A stretch of DNA of 64,000 nucleotides from Todiramphus chloris collaris (lineage: Eukaryota; Chordata; Aves; Coraciiformes; Alcedinidae). Shown one piece after another: positions 1 through 13,766 of the stretch (its first letter is position 1; the number at the start of each line of letters is the position of its first letter). Below the pieces are notes generated by a model. The model was not told where the DNA came from. It made no database searches and saw only the letters and a program-made list of their open reading frames with translations. Both the position numbers and the translations under genes were made by a program. Where the stretch lies: assembly GCA_025345505.1 (NCBI GenBank), contig JANVCC010000011.1, forward strand, positions 1,243,230 through 1,307,229, read 5' to 3'.

Positions 1-2132
1 ACTTTTCTAGGGAGCAGGCAAGAAGAATTTCACATAGGGAGCCAGCAGTTAGTCGCATTCAATTCCACTCAATGAAGCACTACATAAAATGTAGTGGTTC
101 CTCTCCCTTAAGTTTATTGCTTGTGACCAGGTTTAATGGGCAAGCAAGATAACATAGAAAGAGATGTAAAAGTTGGTAATGTATATAACGCTGGTAACAT
201 AACTGTGTTTACACAAAGACATCCACTGATATTTTTCAAGGCTTTCATGTAAATGATGTTATGAAAGCAGACATGAGGATGTGTGTAATTTAGAATTTTT
301 CCAGATTCATTAGTTGAAATTAGAGGACAGAAATGTGAATATTAGCAAAGAAGCAGGACCAATGTGGTGAGCAAAAAAGCTTAATCTTTACCACTTAAAA
401 GGAACTGTGGGGGGAAGTTGGTAGTGAGTTCTGTAAAACGGGGGTTTTATCCTCTTTTTCTATACTGTGGTTGGAGCACTTTGTCTAATGCATGGTTCCA
501 ATTGCTAGTGACTTAATGAAATAGTATCTTCTACTGAAACATGGCTGGTGTTCCTAGTGGTACTTTTATTGTCAAGCTTCAGTTAGTTTTATACTGTTAA
601 TTGTAAAGGTATCCTTTAAATTGAAATCCTGCTCTATTTGGGTAGTGTAATTGTAGATATTGAACTGAATTCCTTTTGATTTGTATTTTACACTTAGGAT
701 AGCACATTGTGGGATTTTTGTAGCATGTGTTCACTGTGAAAGGTTTTATTTTCTTGCATGGGGAACTAGTTGGATTTATAGATCTATTAAGCTAGGTGAG
801 TTAGATATATATTATTCACCGTGATTTTTATATTCCTCAACTTGAAGTGACCTAGTGAGTTTGAAAGTAGCATAAAACTTGAAGCTGACATCTTAATATT
901 TGATCTGCTGTGATTGTGACCTCTTAACCTTTAGCTTTAATGGTGCCGTATAATTCTCCTTAAAAGTTGCAAATGTACTCTATTGTGGGGCTGATTGATG
1001 ATAAAATACACTTTGTGTAATCGCTCCTCTGGAATGTGTGTTGTTTCTAGTAGATATTGATCTCCTTTATTTGTTATCTTATATTTGAGAGAGAGACTTG
1101 GGTTGCTGATGTAATGTCGGTTTTGTGCAGCTAATACACTTGGCATCTTGATTAGGAGCTACGGAACATACGGTTCTTGAAAAGGCAAAAGCTCCTTTCA
1201 TGGGGTAGGTCCCATCAACAGAAATTTTAGAGTCTACTAAGATTACTGTGTTGACCATGATGACCTCATAACCTCTGGTGGAAAGGGAAGAGTCAAAAGA
1301 CACTCTGAAGAAAAGCAGTTTACAAATATTAAAGGTGTTTGAGAACTGCTTCACTTAAGCACAGATTCCTAGAATAATATGAAAAAAAAATTATATTCTT
1401 TCATGTGGAGTGTTTGGTTCTCTGCTCTCATGCAGCAGTTAAGCTGTGATACTTTCTTATAAGCTATTTGCTATGTCTAGATATTTAAAATGGTGAAAAA
1501 TGTGTTATTTTTTAAAAAGAGGAGAAATAAACATTAGGAACATAATCACAAGGGCTGTAGTCACACTTGAGCTTTTGGTGTTTGTGTGGAGATTGTAGAA
1601 ACGAAAGGAATGGATTGTATCCACTGAGCATTGGTCTGGTGTGATGGTAAGTGAGCCCGCAAATGTCCTCTGTGATGTGAAGAGGTTTGTGCTCCTTCAG
1701 TCATGAAATAACAGTCAAAAGAGAACACCTTTCTGAAAAGATTATTTCTATTTGGAAAACAGCTAACCAAATGTGAATGGCTGAAAACAAAGGGATAACA
1801 TGGGATCTGATATCATGCAGTATGCTTCTTAAAATATGCTTCACTTACTGAGAGGAAAGTTGCAGCACTGGGAAAGTCATAAAGCATCTTTTAAAAACCT
1901 AAAATACTTCAGGAAAATGTAATTTATTAGCTGAATTTTGATACAAGTTTTTAAAAGGCTGTTTGACTGGAATTGCAGAGGCTTCCAAGTACATCCTGGG
2001 AGATGGCAGCAAGGGAGGCTTTTCAAACCTTTACCTTCTCAGAAAAAGAGTATGTGGCTTTTTGGAGTTTACTTAAGCATCTGAATAATTTCACCTTAAT
2101 TCCTTTTTTTCCCTTTTTTTCTTTCTCATCAG
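1..2132 (+). other. UVRAG: UVRAG intron, 3' part only
   Basis: This AT-rich stretch precedes the first visible UVRAG exon and ends in a strong splice acceptor, with a T/C tract at about 2100-2130 followed by CAG at 2130-2132. The upstream exon must end two bases into a codon, because the exon at 2133 starts with the third base of a split codon. I looked for a matching donor and coding end in this stretch and found none, so that exon probably lies before the window. No repeat is obvious here. The short open frames look like chance. Confidence 0.75.
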
Positions 2133-2211
2133 ATTTCCTTTATATCCAAAAGGAGGGGAGAAGCTTCAGTTTGAATATGGAGTGTATCTTCTCAACAAAA
2201 ACATAGCACAG
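2133..2211 (+). CDS. UVRAG: UVRAG, third-last coding exon
   Basis: This 79-nt exon supplies the last base of a split codon and then 26 codons, beginning [17 protein letters not shown] and ending LLNKNIAQ. It closely matches vertebrate UVRAG (UV radiation resistance-associated protein), just after the coiled-coil and VPS34-complex region and before the disordered C-terminal tail. In human UVRAG, which has 15 coding exons, it would be exon 13. The acceptor is strong: a long pyrimidine run, then CAG at 2130-2132. The donor is CAG|GTTGGT, with T instead of A or G at +3, so it is weaker than the next donor. The reading frame continues directly into LRYQHGL at 22743, as in human UVRAG. The 79-nt length means that skipping this exon alone would shift the frame. 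Confidence 0.93.
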
Positions 2212-2789
2212 GTTGGTACCCTGAGATATTTTTATTCATTTCTTTGTATCTACTCTGTGCTTAGTGTCAGAATGGCATGAGTGTGCATCCACTGTCATGA
2301 TGCTATTCTCTATGGCAAACATCTGTGAAATAGTGGAGGTTTTTTTCAAATCATTGTCTTCACTTACCTGACAGCTTTGTGCTTGAGATTTTTCTTCTGT
2401 CGTGCTTAGAGTAGAGCTCGCCAGCTTATAATGAATCTTTTCCTTTTCAAATAAATACTATGAGTCTTACAATTTTCAGAACAGTATGTATAATGTTTTC
2501 TGTTTCTTTTTACTCAAAGATCCATTATCATTCTCATTGCTGTGTCTTTAATTTTGCTGTATTAACTAGTATTCTACCACTGTGCTTATGATAAGAAAAC
2601 ATAACAATCTGGAAAATCTTAAATGTACATTTATAAAGTCCTCTAATAAGCCTTACTTCTTTGCTCTTAATGTATTTCTTAAATCATCCTTTCCTTGTCA
2701 AACACGTGAACATTTACAAGTTAACAGACTTGTTTTTGAGATGGCACTAAACACCTGCTGCTAACACATATGGTGTGAAATTCAGAAAA

Positions 2790-3010
2790 CGTTCAAAAAG
2801 CTGGTCTGAAAGGGACCTGAGGCCATGTAGACTCTTGTCTCATCTTAGGGAAGGGTCAGCTGCACTTATGTTCTCTCTGGTACCTGTTTTTATAACTTTC
2901 TCTGAAGGAAGGCCTGTCATCTAAGTACTACTTAGTTCCAACGCTTGACTATCTTGGCTGTTAAAGTCTTTTCTGACATCTAATCCAAATCTATCTTGCA
3001 TCTGTGTAAT
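2790..3010 (-). repeat. Old, degraded CR1 LINE fragment
   Basis: The segment begins with a diverged copy of the CR1 3' end (GAAAGGGACCTGAGGCCATG). It continues with the antisense 3'UTR pattern, including a TTTTCTGACATCTAATCC-like stretch. It is much more diverged than the CR1 at 3121, and both boundaries are approximate. Confidence 0.5.
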
Positions 3011-3120
3011 CACATAATCACTTACTAAAATGACTTCTTTATTTAAGTCTTTACAAACTTTTATGCAAAGAAGACAACCCCTCTTTTTTTGAAATGTTAT
3101 CTCATGGATCGTTTTCCTTC

Positions 3121-3638
3121 AGAGGGACATGGACCTGCTTGAGTGGATCTGGAGGAGGCCACAAAGATGATCTGAGGGCTGGAACCCCTCTGCTGTGAGG
3201 CCAGGCTGAGAGAGTTGGGGTTGTTTGACCTAGAGAAGAAAATGTTACAGGGAGACCTTCTTGTGGCCTTTCACCACTTTAAGGGAATCTATCAGAAAGA
3301 TGGGAACAGATTTTAAATTATTATTTAATTTATTTATTTTCTTTAGGGAGTGTAGGGAATGTAGTTATAGGATGAGGGGTAAAGGTTTTAAACTGAAAAA
3401 TGGTAGGTTTAGATTAGATATAAGGAAAAAGATTTTCATTGTGGGGGTGGTGAGATGCTGGCACAAGTTGCCCGGAGACGTGGTAGATGCCCCATCCCTG
3501 GAAGTGTTCAAGGCCAGGTTGGATGGGGCTTTGAGCAGCCTCGTCTAGTTGCAGGTGTCCCTGCCCATGGCAGCAGGGTTGGAAGTAGATGATCTTTAAG
3601 ATCCCTTCCAACCCAAACCATTCTATGGTTCTGTGGTT
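3121..3638 (+). mobile_element. CR1 LINE, 5'-truncated 3' end
   Basis: The fragment reads through the CR1 3'UTR landmarks in order: CTGGAACCCCTCTGCTGTGA, GAGAGAGTTGGGGTTGTT, CTTCTTGTGGCC, a GTGGTAGATGCCCCATCCCT block, TCCCTTCCAACCCAAACC and a terminal ATTCTATGGTTCTGTGG. An AT-rich segment of about 35 bp (near 3313-3350) interrupts it. The open frames on both strands here belong to the repeat and are not genes. Confidence 0.9.
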
Positions 3639-6185
3639 AGTTTCTGAGAATTCTTGTTGTTTCCTATTCTCCATCTGAATCCAAATAATCTTTGAAGTGC
3701 AGTGCCCGAAGCTGGATGCAATATGCAGCTGTTGCCTTCAAAACACTGAGTGGGATGGGAGAAATGTTTCACAGGTCTTGTGGTTTTGGTTTTTTTTGGT
3801 GTGTGGTTGGTTTTTTTGTTTTGTTTTGTTTTGGGTTTTTTATTGGTTGGTTTGTTTGTTTTAGTTCATTATGTTCCAATAGGTTTATTTTTCTTAACAG
3901 CCTAACAGGTGAATTTTGTGATTTAGTGGAAGCAGCAATCCCAAGTTTCTTCTGCACAGAAACAAAATAGTCCATTCTGAATTTGTAAAGGTGACTCAGG
4001 TTTTACATGATGTACTTTGAATGTTCCTTAGATGACCCTTTTTCTTCTTAGTCATGTCTCTGATTTGGTGGTGGAACTCTCGAAGATGGGGCAGAAGGGT
4101 AGGTTGAGAACTACTATCTGCATCTGAGCCTATTCTCTGTCCCTGTCACCTTATTTAAATATTGAATAGAACTGAGGTAAAGCCTAGGTCCAGGTGGAGC
4201 TCTGCTTCACTAGCACCTCCATTTACAGCAGTGAACCCTTCTTTAACTGACCAAGAGTAATGCCCAAAGAGTATTTTTTTGTTCTGTAGTCATTTATACT
4301 TCATCAGTATCCTATTTCTACAGCATGCTTACAAGCATACTGCACGGTGAAGTACCAAGAGATTTATTTAAATTCCAGCAGAAAGATGGCATTTTAGTTT
4401 CTTCCCTGTTTGTAAAGTTTGAAATTAGATTGGTATGACAGTTTTGTTCTTGTAAAAAAAAAAACAAAACATTTTTTACGCTTAGTTTCTAGTTATTTGC
4501 TTTGTTTTTCCACTTCTCTCTCCCACCACATTTCCCCCATTCCCTACCCCAAATTGAAGTAAAGCTTCTGTGTCTTTCTCTGTTGTTTGTTTTTTAAGCT
4601 CAGATTGCATTTACCATTTTCCAGACTTCTGGTATCTTGCCCATGCTTAGTGTATTTTGGAAGATAACCTCCAATGGCTCTGAAATTACTTAAAGGCTAA
4701 AATATCTTAAAATGAAGTTAATCGAGTCCTGCTAATCTTCGAAAATTCACTTAACCAAGCTGCAAATATAACTTAGACTATGACTTTTTGTTGCTGGTAT
4801 TAATAATGGCAGCCAGCTGTTCACAGTTGCCTTTCATGGGGAAGACCAGTGAGAAAAGGGGATTAAATACTCTTTCCTTCAAATGCTTTGCTAGCTTTCT
4901 CTCTCCATTACTATCAAATCAATGCTTTCCTTAATCTCCTCTTATGTAAATACATTAGTTCATTCCGTAACTTGTGAGTCATGATGCTGCTTGCTTTGTT
5001 TTTCAGTCTTTCATCATTTTGTTCCTATTCTGAAGTTTGCCATTTAGCTTCTTTCTTGGTAGAGATTATGAACCCAAGTTAGTAGTGTCTTTCCAGTTCT
5101 TGTAGTCTGGGTTAGTCATCACTTTCACTTGTAACATTTTTTAATAGGAACTGTCACCACTTCATTTGTTTTCCTGTTTTTTTCCTCTTTGACTTGTCAT
5201 CTCTTAGTTGTTGCCACCGTTGGACATACTGCAATCTCTCATTCTGAATTTCGTTCCATTTCTAAAGGAGCGTGAACAGTTGAATACATGGTCACTCACT
5301 CTTATTGCCTTCCAAGTCCTTGCAGTTGGTTTTTGAAATCACTGGCATGCATTTAAACTCATAAAAGTAAATGAAGACTTTAAGTACATACTTGTGTAAA
5401 AAAAAAAAAAAAAAAAGTTTTCAAATTTACATGGAGGACGCTGGTGCTAGTGCAAGCTAGAGCACTCAGTGGCCAAACTTTGAAGTGGTTTGTACAACAC
5501 CAGTGTTTCACCAGTGGTATTAATGCTTGACGTTGTATGCTGTTGAATAGAGAAAATTAATAAATGAGAATTTTTGGTGGGCTTCTACTACTTATTTAAT
5601 CAGGAAAGTGTTACTAAAGTCCATGTAAACTGTTGTAATCACCTTGTTTTGATATCCCTGATCAAATATTCCAGCTTTTTATTGTTCTGCTAAGGGGAAA
5701 TTCCATTGTGAAAGCAGAACAGGTAGATGCAGAAACATTGCAAACATGCAGAAATGCATCACGGAAGTTCTGTAATTGGGGGCTGACTTGATCTAAAATC
5801 CTGGGATTGTTTGAATCCTTTGTGTGTTCCTTCAGAGGCTGGAACTGTTGAATTCAAACAGCTTTTAGAAGATGTTTAAGTTGCTTTGAGAGAAGCTTCC
5901 AGATACCCTTAGTTCATGTGAATGTATGAAAATAATTAAATCTGCATGGAGAATGTGCAGCTGCCTCTTTGTTATCTCTAGACCACCAATAACTCAGAGG
6001 GGGAATCCTTTTAAGGCCCAAAGGGATTGGCCTTAATTCAGAGAACCAGTCCTGCAAATAATTCTGCTGTGAACAAATACAGAACAGTTGCTTAATTTCC
6101 GATGGGTGCTATGGGATGATTGGAGGTGCCTGGAAGGAATTGTGTTGACTCTACTGAAGTGTTAAGAGAATTGAGTTTGGGTCTC

Positions 6186-6425
6186 CACAGAATCATAGAA
6201 TGGTTTGGATTGAAAGGGACCTTTGAATGTCTTACAGTCTGGCCACCCTGCAGTCAGCAGGGGCAACTTCAACTGGATCAGGTTGCTCAGAGCCCAATCC
6301 AGCCTGCCCTTAAGTGCTTCCAGGGATGGGACATCTACCACCTCTGGGCAACCTGAGTCAGTGTCTCACCACCCTCACTGGAAAATATTTCTTCCTTATA
6401 TCTAGTCTAAATTTATCATCTTACT
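6186..6425 (-). mobile_element. CR1 LINE 3' end
   Basis: It starts with the antisense 3' terminus AATCATAGAATGGTTTGG and continues through TTGCTCAGAGCCCAATCCAG and CAGGGATGGGACATCTACC to CTTCCTTATATCTAGTC. It is truncated to about 240 bp. Confidence 0.9.
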
Positions 6426-7814
6426 TGAATCATTCATGCAAGTCTTGAAGAGTGTGGGTGAGAAACAGAGCTCAGAAAAACTTCTATAAACTTAAAAGAA
6501 ATACTTGAAAGCATTCATATAAGCTTTCCTGGTTTCACAGAGTGGTTTTTAGTTGGGTTTTTTTTTGTTTTGTTTTGTTTGGTGTGTTTGGGGGTTTTTT
6601 TTGTTGTTTGTTTTTTTTTTCATCCTTCCACAATTACCTGGAGTTCTGGTGACAAGGAGAATCATGAGTGGGGAAGAAGAGAGGCTGGTTTCATATTAAG
6701 TAAAATTACTGAAATAAAAACTCTTCTAGAGATAAAGTGGTACTGTTTTGTAAAACAGCAGGATAATAACAATGAAAACCACATCTTGCACTCAAGAGAA
6801 TTCAGCTGGAATTAGAAGCAGCTCCGTGCTAGCTTGGTAGAGCATTTATTTGGAGAAACTTGCTTTGCTGTTACATTCCAAAGTCAAAACAATGTGTGTT
6901 AATTCCGAGAGTTCATAATAACTTCCATCTGTATGTGAGCACAAATTGTTTCAATCCCCATATTTTCTATCTGTACAATTGAATCCCTCACAAAGTTCAC
7001 AGGGTAGCTTTTTAAGTTGGATAATGTTAGGTAAGACCATAAATTTCCAGTTAAGATTTCAGCTCTTTAACTAACATTCAAATGTTTCTGGTTTTGTTTT
7101 TTTTTCAAAGGGAAATTAGTGACTTATGTCTAATAATATCAACAAAAAAAAATTGCTCTCATTCCAGAACATTGTCAAAGGTGAAGCAAAACACGGTTGC
7201 TAAAACCAGGAATGGATTGCTCGGCTCTCAAAAGAGCATTAGGCACTGGGAGATAGTTCAGCAGGTAGCTGGCCCCACAAACCCTATAGCTGCTAAGTTA
7301 TGGATGTGTGTGGAGTATTTGAGGAAGATGAGGCTTTAGCGGGAGGATGAAATGGACTCTTGCATTGGTTTTTCACAGTACAGGAGTTAAGATTACACTG
7401 TGAAACCTCCTGATCTAGTGGATGAGTGTTAGGAACTCACTGAAGTGTTGTGAGGTTTTTTTTGTGGGTGATAAACACACAGCATGGGCAAGCCAGCATC
7501 TCTGGGAGAGTTCTTATCACTCTGAACATACAATGCATGTGGCATACAGCTCAGCTAGGACATAGATGTGGCCCTTGCTAATCTTAACTCTCACAAGTCC
7601 TGCAGCAGTGGTCTTGGTGCTCTAGGATTCCCCCCCCATTATTTAAAGATTTATTTAATTTACTTTTTTTTTTTAACTTTAGAGGTTGCAGGGGTGACAG
7701 AGCAGTGGCTTTGAGTTTCAAGTCTCAGCCCTGTATAAAGATGCTTTGCTGCTGTTTTGCTGGCTGATTTGCGATCTCTTTGTTGCCGGAGCCTTGATTG
7801 CTTGGGCCTGACTT

Positions 7815-8366
7815 CATAAAATCATAGAACGGTTTGGGTTGGAAGGGACCTTTTTGAAGTCCTCTAATCCAATTCCCCTGCAGGATGTAGGGACATCTGC
7901 CACCAGAGTAGGTTGCTCAGAGCCCCAGCCAACCTCACCTGGAATGTTTCCAGGGATGGGGCATCGACCACTTCTCTGGGCAGCCTGGGCCAGGGTCTCA
8001 ACACCCCAGTGTGAGGAAAAAAAAACCCAAAAAAACCCATTCCTTATCTCTAATCTTAACTTTCCCTCCTTTAGTTTAAAACATCATCCCTTGTCCTGTC
8101 AAAACAGGCCCTGCTAAAAAAGATTGTCCCCATCTGTTGTATAAGGCTCCTGGAAGTACTGGAAAGCTACAATAAGGTCTTCCTGGAGCTTTGTCTTCCT
8201 CAGGCTGAACAACCCCAGCTCTCTCAGCCTGGCCTCCCAGCAGAGGGGTTCCAGCCCTCCCAGCATTGCTGTGGCCTCCTCTGGCCCCGCTCCAACAGGT
8301 CCCTGTCTCTCCTGTGCTGAGGACTCCAGAGCTGGACCCAGCACTGCAGGGGTGGTCTCACCAGAA
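7815..8366 (-). mobile_element. CR1 LINE 3' part
   Basis: It runs from AAAATCATAGAACGGTTTGG at the antisense 3' terminus to ACTCCAGAGCTGGACCCAG near 8340. An A/C-rich run (AAAAAAAAACCCAAAAAAACCC) sits in the middle at about 8018-8040, where other copies have a short A-poor segment. It is therefore a local slippage expansion. Confidence 0.9.
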
Positions 8367-11300
8367 CCTACACTTCAGTTCTTCATTACATATGAAGACA
8401 TGATCTTATTTTAGTGACCATTCTTCTTGAGGGGAGTCCTTTCTGAACATGTACAATCTCACTACTGCAGAATACCTGGCCTAAAGTTATACAACATGTT
8501 ATTGCATGGCTTCTTTCCTGTCTTGGTCATTTATTTATAACCCATATATGTATAACGTGTAGCTGTTGAAGAGAGCATGACCATCTTGTTCATGAAACTT
8601 CCAATTCCTCTATGTATTCAAGAAGTTTCTCTTGCAGGCACTATTCCTTGTCCAGTTGCAAGTTTGCTAGGAGAGAAAAAAATTGTATTATAGACATAGA
8701 GCCATTTTCTTCTGGTTCTGTTCAGAAGGGGATTTACTGCAGCTATTTTCTTGTATGGGATGATCAACTTACTTACACCTCTGAGTGTCAAATGGGGGTT
8801 TGTTCTTTTGGTCAGCCATTGAAGAGGGTTCATTTGTCTCCTAATCTTCTGGATTTCTTATTCTGAATCTCAGCCCAGATTCAGCATAAAACTGTAAGCC
8901 AGAACTATCATCACTGTAAGGGCTCTTAGTCTTGTTACTGCTGTGACCTTGGTCATGATCTCCCTCTAGCTTTAGTGGACACGGCTTCAGGAATGGTAAT
9001 GTCCTGTCCATGTCTAAATTTCTGGCTCTTGAAAGGAGACTTGCAAATTTGCCTGTCAAATAATTTGGAGTGTTCTACAGCTCCTTAATTTCCTAGAGCT
9101 GAGCTCAGGAGTGAATGTGTCTAGTCTTACCCCAGTTCATTGCTGGTGTTGGTTGTGGAGGCTCTGTAGATGGTGACAGTCAGACCACACCTTCCTGGGC
9201 ATAGCTTCCAGGTTTTGTGGAATCTTTTTGATTTTTCTACACCGCATGAGTAAAGGGTTGGATTTTCCTCTTCAGGCTAAATGTGTGTTCCCAATTGCCT
9301 CATGAGGTGAGGCTTCTCTTCTGATCTAGCCTTGATTTGTTTTTTCAGACAACTATTGAGTGATGTTAGACTGTCCTATTCAAATTGTCATGATTTGCCC
9401 AGCCCTGGCCAAAAAACAGCTCTGCTTTCATCTGACAGTCATTACCAACAGATGAACTTCGCTATTAGATGTGGAAACAAAAAAAAAAAAAGACTTTTGT
9501 CAGCTCCCCCAAGGATGTTTGTTTTCACATCAATGCAGTACAGATCCAAAAAAGCAATGTGTGTCTAGTCCTCCTTTCGTGTGCCTGGAGTCGCTGTGTC
9601 CACATGGTGGCAGACAGCGTTTATGTGCTTCATGTAACCTGCTAGAGAATGTTGATCAGCCAATGCTGTTGTCATGGGAATGGTACTTTTCAGTTCAGTT
9701 GCTTGTCTAAAGCACGAGGTGAGTAACATTCACAGAAGCATAGAAGAAAAGCAAAATGCTTCTTGGCATATTTTAGTTGCAGTCAAGCTGATATATTTTT
9801 CTAATAGCTGCATGGAATAAAAGTTGAATGCTTATGTACTAGTGCCATATGTAAGAAACTAAACTCAAATTCAGCTCTTAAACATGAAATGAGGCAAGAT
9901 GTTCAGTTTCTAGCTCTATTAGGCTATCAAACATGTGAGAAAATCAACTTTATAATAGAAACTATTAAACTTTTCCATGGGAAGTTGAACGGCCGAAATG
10001 TTAGGGCTAGAAATTTGTTTTGGCAATAAACACTACTGAGCAGAAGTGTCTTTAGGAGTTCTGTGGGTATCAGTGTAGATGCAGTGGTTATGACTCTCCG
10101 AGTGTAGGATACTGTGACTTGCACACTACAGCTTTTATGAGGCCCCTAAACTAAGACCATAAAATGTACAGTTCAGAAAGAATGCACTGTCTGAATCTGT
10201 GGCCAATTTAACTGCACGGGGAGAAGTGTTCTTGAAAGAGCACAGGTTGAAGCCAGAGTTGAGTCCTCATCTTGCAAAGTGCCAAGCATTCATTTTAATG
10301 TTAAGAGGAAGGGACTGCACCTGAAAAACCACAAAGTACCTTCTCCAGCTGCGTAGAGCCAAAAGCTTTTAGGAGAGGTTTCATTCCTGAAAGTCTCCTA
10401 GGGTAGCAATGGGCTGATACATAGCCAGATCATTTAGAATTGGGGAATTTACGTATGTTTTTTGCAAACTTGTTGGAAGGCCTTCTTTTTTTCCTTTCCT
10501 ATCGCCCATGCCAAGATAAAATAGGTTGGAATGGGACTGGATTAGCTGTAACAACAGTCACCCTTTCATTCAGATGAAAGCCTGCCTGTCCCTTCCCTGT
10601 ACTGACCAGCAAAGGCCAATGTTAACTTGCTCTGTGGTGGAGCAGATCTTGGCTTTCCAACCTGTACGGATCCCCTCACCTGCAACTCGAGCCCAGGCAG
10701 CACTGGAGGCTCTGGCTGCAGAAACTATGGAGCAGATGAAGTGGGGTGAACAACATGGTTGGTTGGAATAGGAGAGGTGGCATCACCAGCAGTGCCTCCC
10801 AAATAATTTTGGGGACCACCCTCTGCAAGCACGCTCTGTGTGTTAGATCATTTGTGTACAATGTAGCTGTCATCGTCTCTGTGGGTAAACTCTTCAGCTT
10901 GCTAAGTTGTTGGATTTTTTTTAAATAAATGACCATGTGTTTAAAATAGAACCAGAATTTAGTAATCAAAGGGAAAATGGATTCCTGATACAGTTAAGCT
11001 GACATAAACACATGTGATTTGCCAACTTAAACTGCTTTGGGTTGTATAGATGTAAGCACTGCGTTTTGAAAGAGATAGGAAAGTGGGAAGTCTGTTACTA
11101 AGCCATGGTGCAGTGTGTCATTTTTCCTAATGAGTGGGGTGCGGGCTGTAGGGACAAAGAGTGACTTTCAGATAGAGAGTGTTAACACCTGTGGAATTCA
11201 TGAGCCTCATTTGGGAACCTGTTTCTTCCTTCAGGAGCCTTCTCACTTTCTGCTGTGTTACCATCTTTTCATGGGTCAAAAGAATTGTGCTAAAATGTGT

Positions 11301-11964
11301 ATTGTTTCCTGAAACCTTGCTTGCTTTAGTGCATAAGAACTACGTTTACCCATCATTAGCAGCAGGTGAAAAGCTGTGACTTCTTTTTTATTATTATTTT
11401 TTTTTTCCTTTTCTGTCCACCCACATACTTTGTTCTTATGTCGCATAGTTTAATATCTATGTTATGTGCTTTGTGAGACAGGGTTTGTCTCGTACTTCTT
11501 CTGTGCATCGGATTTGGCACATCAGGGCACAAATCCTGTTTTGAAAGCTTTGGCTATGACAGCTACTTAATCATCTATAAATACCTTTCAGGCCTATTAT
11601 ATACTGTGGTTGAAATTTAGAGCAAGTTGTTCTCCAGCAAAAGGAATAAAATTGTCCGATATGTATTGGCTCGTTTGTGTTTTGATCAGTCCAGAATGTT
11701 TGGAAATCCAGAGCTTTAAAGCATTTAGTTTTTCAAGAGACTGGAAATACTTAAAGGGGCTATTGTAGTTTTGCTTGCTGGCCTTGTGGGTAATTCCTGT
11801 GAATATTTTTTGAGTTAATACTGTGGAAATAGAAGGGGGGGAAAAAAAGAGTTCTGGTTCAATTAAGTAAAACACTTCAATTAAGCAAAAAACTTGCTAG
11901 TTGTTTTCAGGAAGGTTGTTGCTGAACAGACCTTGGTTTAATGCTCCCTGACCGCAACTTTTAA

Positions 11965-12379
11965 GTTTGATCTGGACAGAGTAGATCAATGGGCTGAGGC
12001 CAAAGGGATGAGGTTCAACAGGACCAAGCGTGAGTCCTGCACTTGGGTCACAACAACCCCCTGCAATGCTACAGGCTTGGGGAAGAGTGGTGGGAAAGTC
12101 CCCAGTGGAAACAGATATAGGGGTGTTAGTTGATGAGTGAGTGATGATCAGTCAGTGTGTCCAGAAGGCTACTAGCATCCCAGCTTAGATCAGCACTAGA
12201 GTGGCTGGCAGGGACCATACCCTTGGACTGGGCACTGGGGAGGCTGCACCCTGAATTCTGGGTTTAGTTTTGGGTAGTGGTTTTAAACTAAAAGAGGGGA
12301 GTTTTGGACTAGAGAGACTAGATTGACTAGGTGCTTTTTAAAGGTCCTTTCCAACCCAAACCATTCTGTGATTCTATGA
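11965..12379 (+). mobile_element. CR1 LINE fragment with internal deletions
   Basis: It begins in the CR1 body near GGCTGAGGCCAAAGGGATGAGGTTC and passes CACTTGGGTCACAACAACCC and GACTGGGCACTGGGGAGGC. It then jumps directly to the 3' end (GTCCTTTCCAACCCAAACC..ATTCTGTGATTCTATG). The section normally between has been lost. Confidence 0.85.
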
Positions 12380-12685
12380 AGCAAGAGCCTTTTCCCTTGA
12401 AGGAGCAGGTTTCACAAACCTAGGTGAATGCTTCACAAAACACTGCCAAAAAACTCAATTTTACCTATTTTCCAAACGTAACATGAAAGAACAAATGTCC
12501 GAAAGACTTTGTGTTTGCAGTTCCTGATGGAGTGCATGGTTTGTGCACACTGAAATAATTCAGCAGTTTCCTTTCCTGCGACACCTTAAGATACAAGGTA
12601 AAGCTGAAATAATGCCAGATGAGAAAATTACCTGATTTTGGAGTGGATCTATCCAAATATGAAGGTAATGAATAAAGAACAGAAT

Positions 12686-13495
12686 GTTTTTGCTTGGAAG
12701 GGACGTTTAAAGGTCATCTAGTCCAACTCCCCTGCAGTGAGCAGGGATATGTTAAATTAGATCATGTTGCTCAGAGCCCCAGCAGACCTGGCCTTGAACA
12801 TTTCCAGGGATAGGGCATTGACCACCTCTCTGGGTAACCTGGGACAGTGTCTCACAACCCCAGTGTAAAAAATTATTCCTTCTCTCTAGTCCCTCTTTGA
12901 GTTTAAACCATCACCCCCTGTCCTGTCACAACAGACCCTGATAAAAAGTCTGTCCCTGTCTTCTAAGGCCCTCTAAGTACTGGAAGGCCACAATAAGGTA
13001 CTCCTGGAGCCTTCTCTTCCCTGGGCTGAACAACCCCAACTTTCTCAGCCTGGCCTCACAGCAGAGGGGTTCCAGCCCTCCCAGCATTGCTGTGGCCTCC
13101 TCTGGCCCCGCTCCAACAGGTCCCTGTCTCTCCTGTGCTGAGGACTCCAGAGCTGGACCCAGCACTGCAGGGGGGTCTCCCCAGAGCAGAGCAGAGGGGC
13201 AGAATCCCCTCCCTGACCTGCTGCCCATGCTGCTCTGGATGCAGTCCAGGATGCCATTGGCTTCTGGACTGTGAGTGCACAATTGCCAGCTCATGTCTAG
13301 ATTTTCATCCACCAGCATCCCCAGTCCTTCTCCACAATGCTATTCTTCATCCCCTCATCCCCTGGCCTGTATTGATCCGTCATGAGGTTCACCTGGTCCC
13401 ATGCCTTCAGCTCCTCCAGGTTTCTCTGGATGGCATCCTGTGCCTCAAGCATGTCAATTCTACCACTCAGCTTGGTGTCACAACACTATCTATTC
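12686..13495 (-). mobile_element. CR1 LINE, chimeric copy A of the inverted pair
   Basis: In reverse orientation it carries the CR1 3' terminus (12686, TTGCTTGGAAGGGACG) through the 3'UTR to CTTGGTGTCA at 13471-13480. There it joins a 265-bp non-CR1 segment (13481-13756). Copy B at 32.1 kb shares this junction and a CR1 deletion of about 60 bp (between CCTCATGACGGATC and CAATACAGGCC). The frames of 130 and 141 codons over this region are repeat artefacts. Confidence 0.88.
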
Positions 13496-13756
13496 TTTAC
13501 ACAATATTTTAGCAATAAAAACTCTTGCCTAAAATGTGAGCAGTCAGGAGGCAAGTTATAAACCCAGTGGCCTGAACACCAGCCTAGAGACAGCTCTGGA
13601 GCTCTACTGCTGAATATATCACCTTGTGGCACAAGATGCAAGATCTCCCAGGATTAAAAGCCATCTCCAGTGAGGATGACATGTAGGGAAAGAAGAGCAG
13701 GAAGCAATCCTGGTTTCAATCCTAGTGCCTGCAGTAGCAGAGACACATCATCATTC
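13481..13756 (-). repeat. Unidentified segment joined to CR1, inverted copy A
   Basis: This is not recognisable as CR1. Its reverse complement matches 31832-32107 with only about four differences before fraying at the outer end: one T/C pair, one A/G pair, and a mismatch plus a one-base indel in a T/C run. I cannot identify its origin. It contains AATAAAAAC, carries no long open frame and could be a fragment of another locus captured next to a CR1. Confidence 0.8.
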
Positions 13757-13766
13757 ATCACAGATC

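Noticed and set aside
1..2132. Search for another UVRAG exon before 2133
   Set aside because: No segment ends with the two codon bases needed before a plausible GT donor while also giving UVRAG-like residues.
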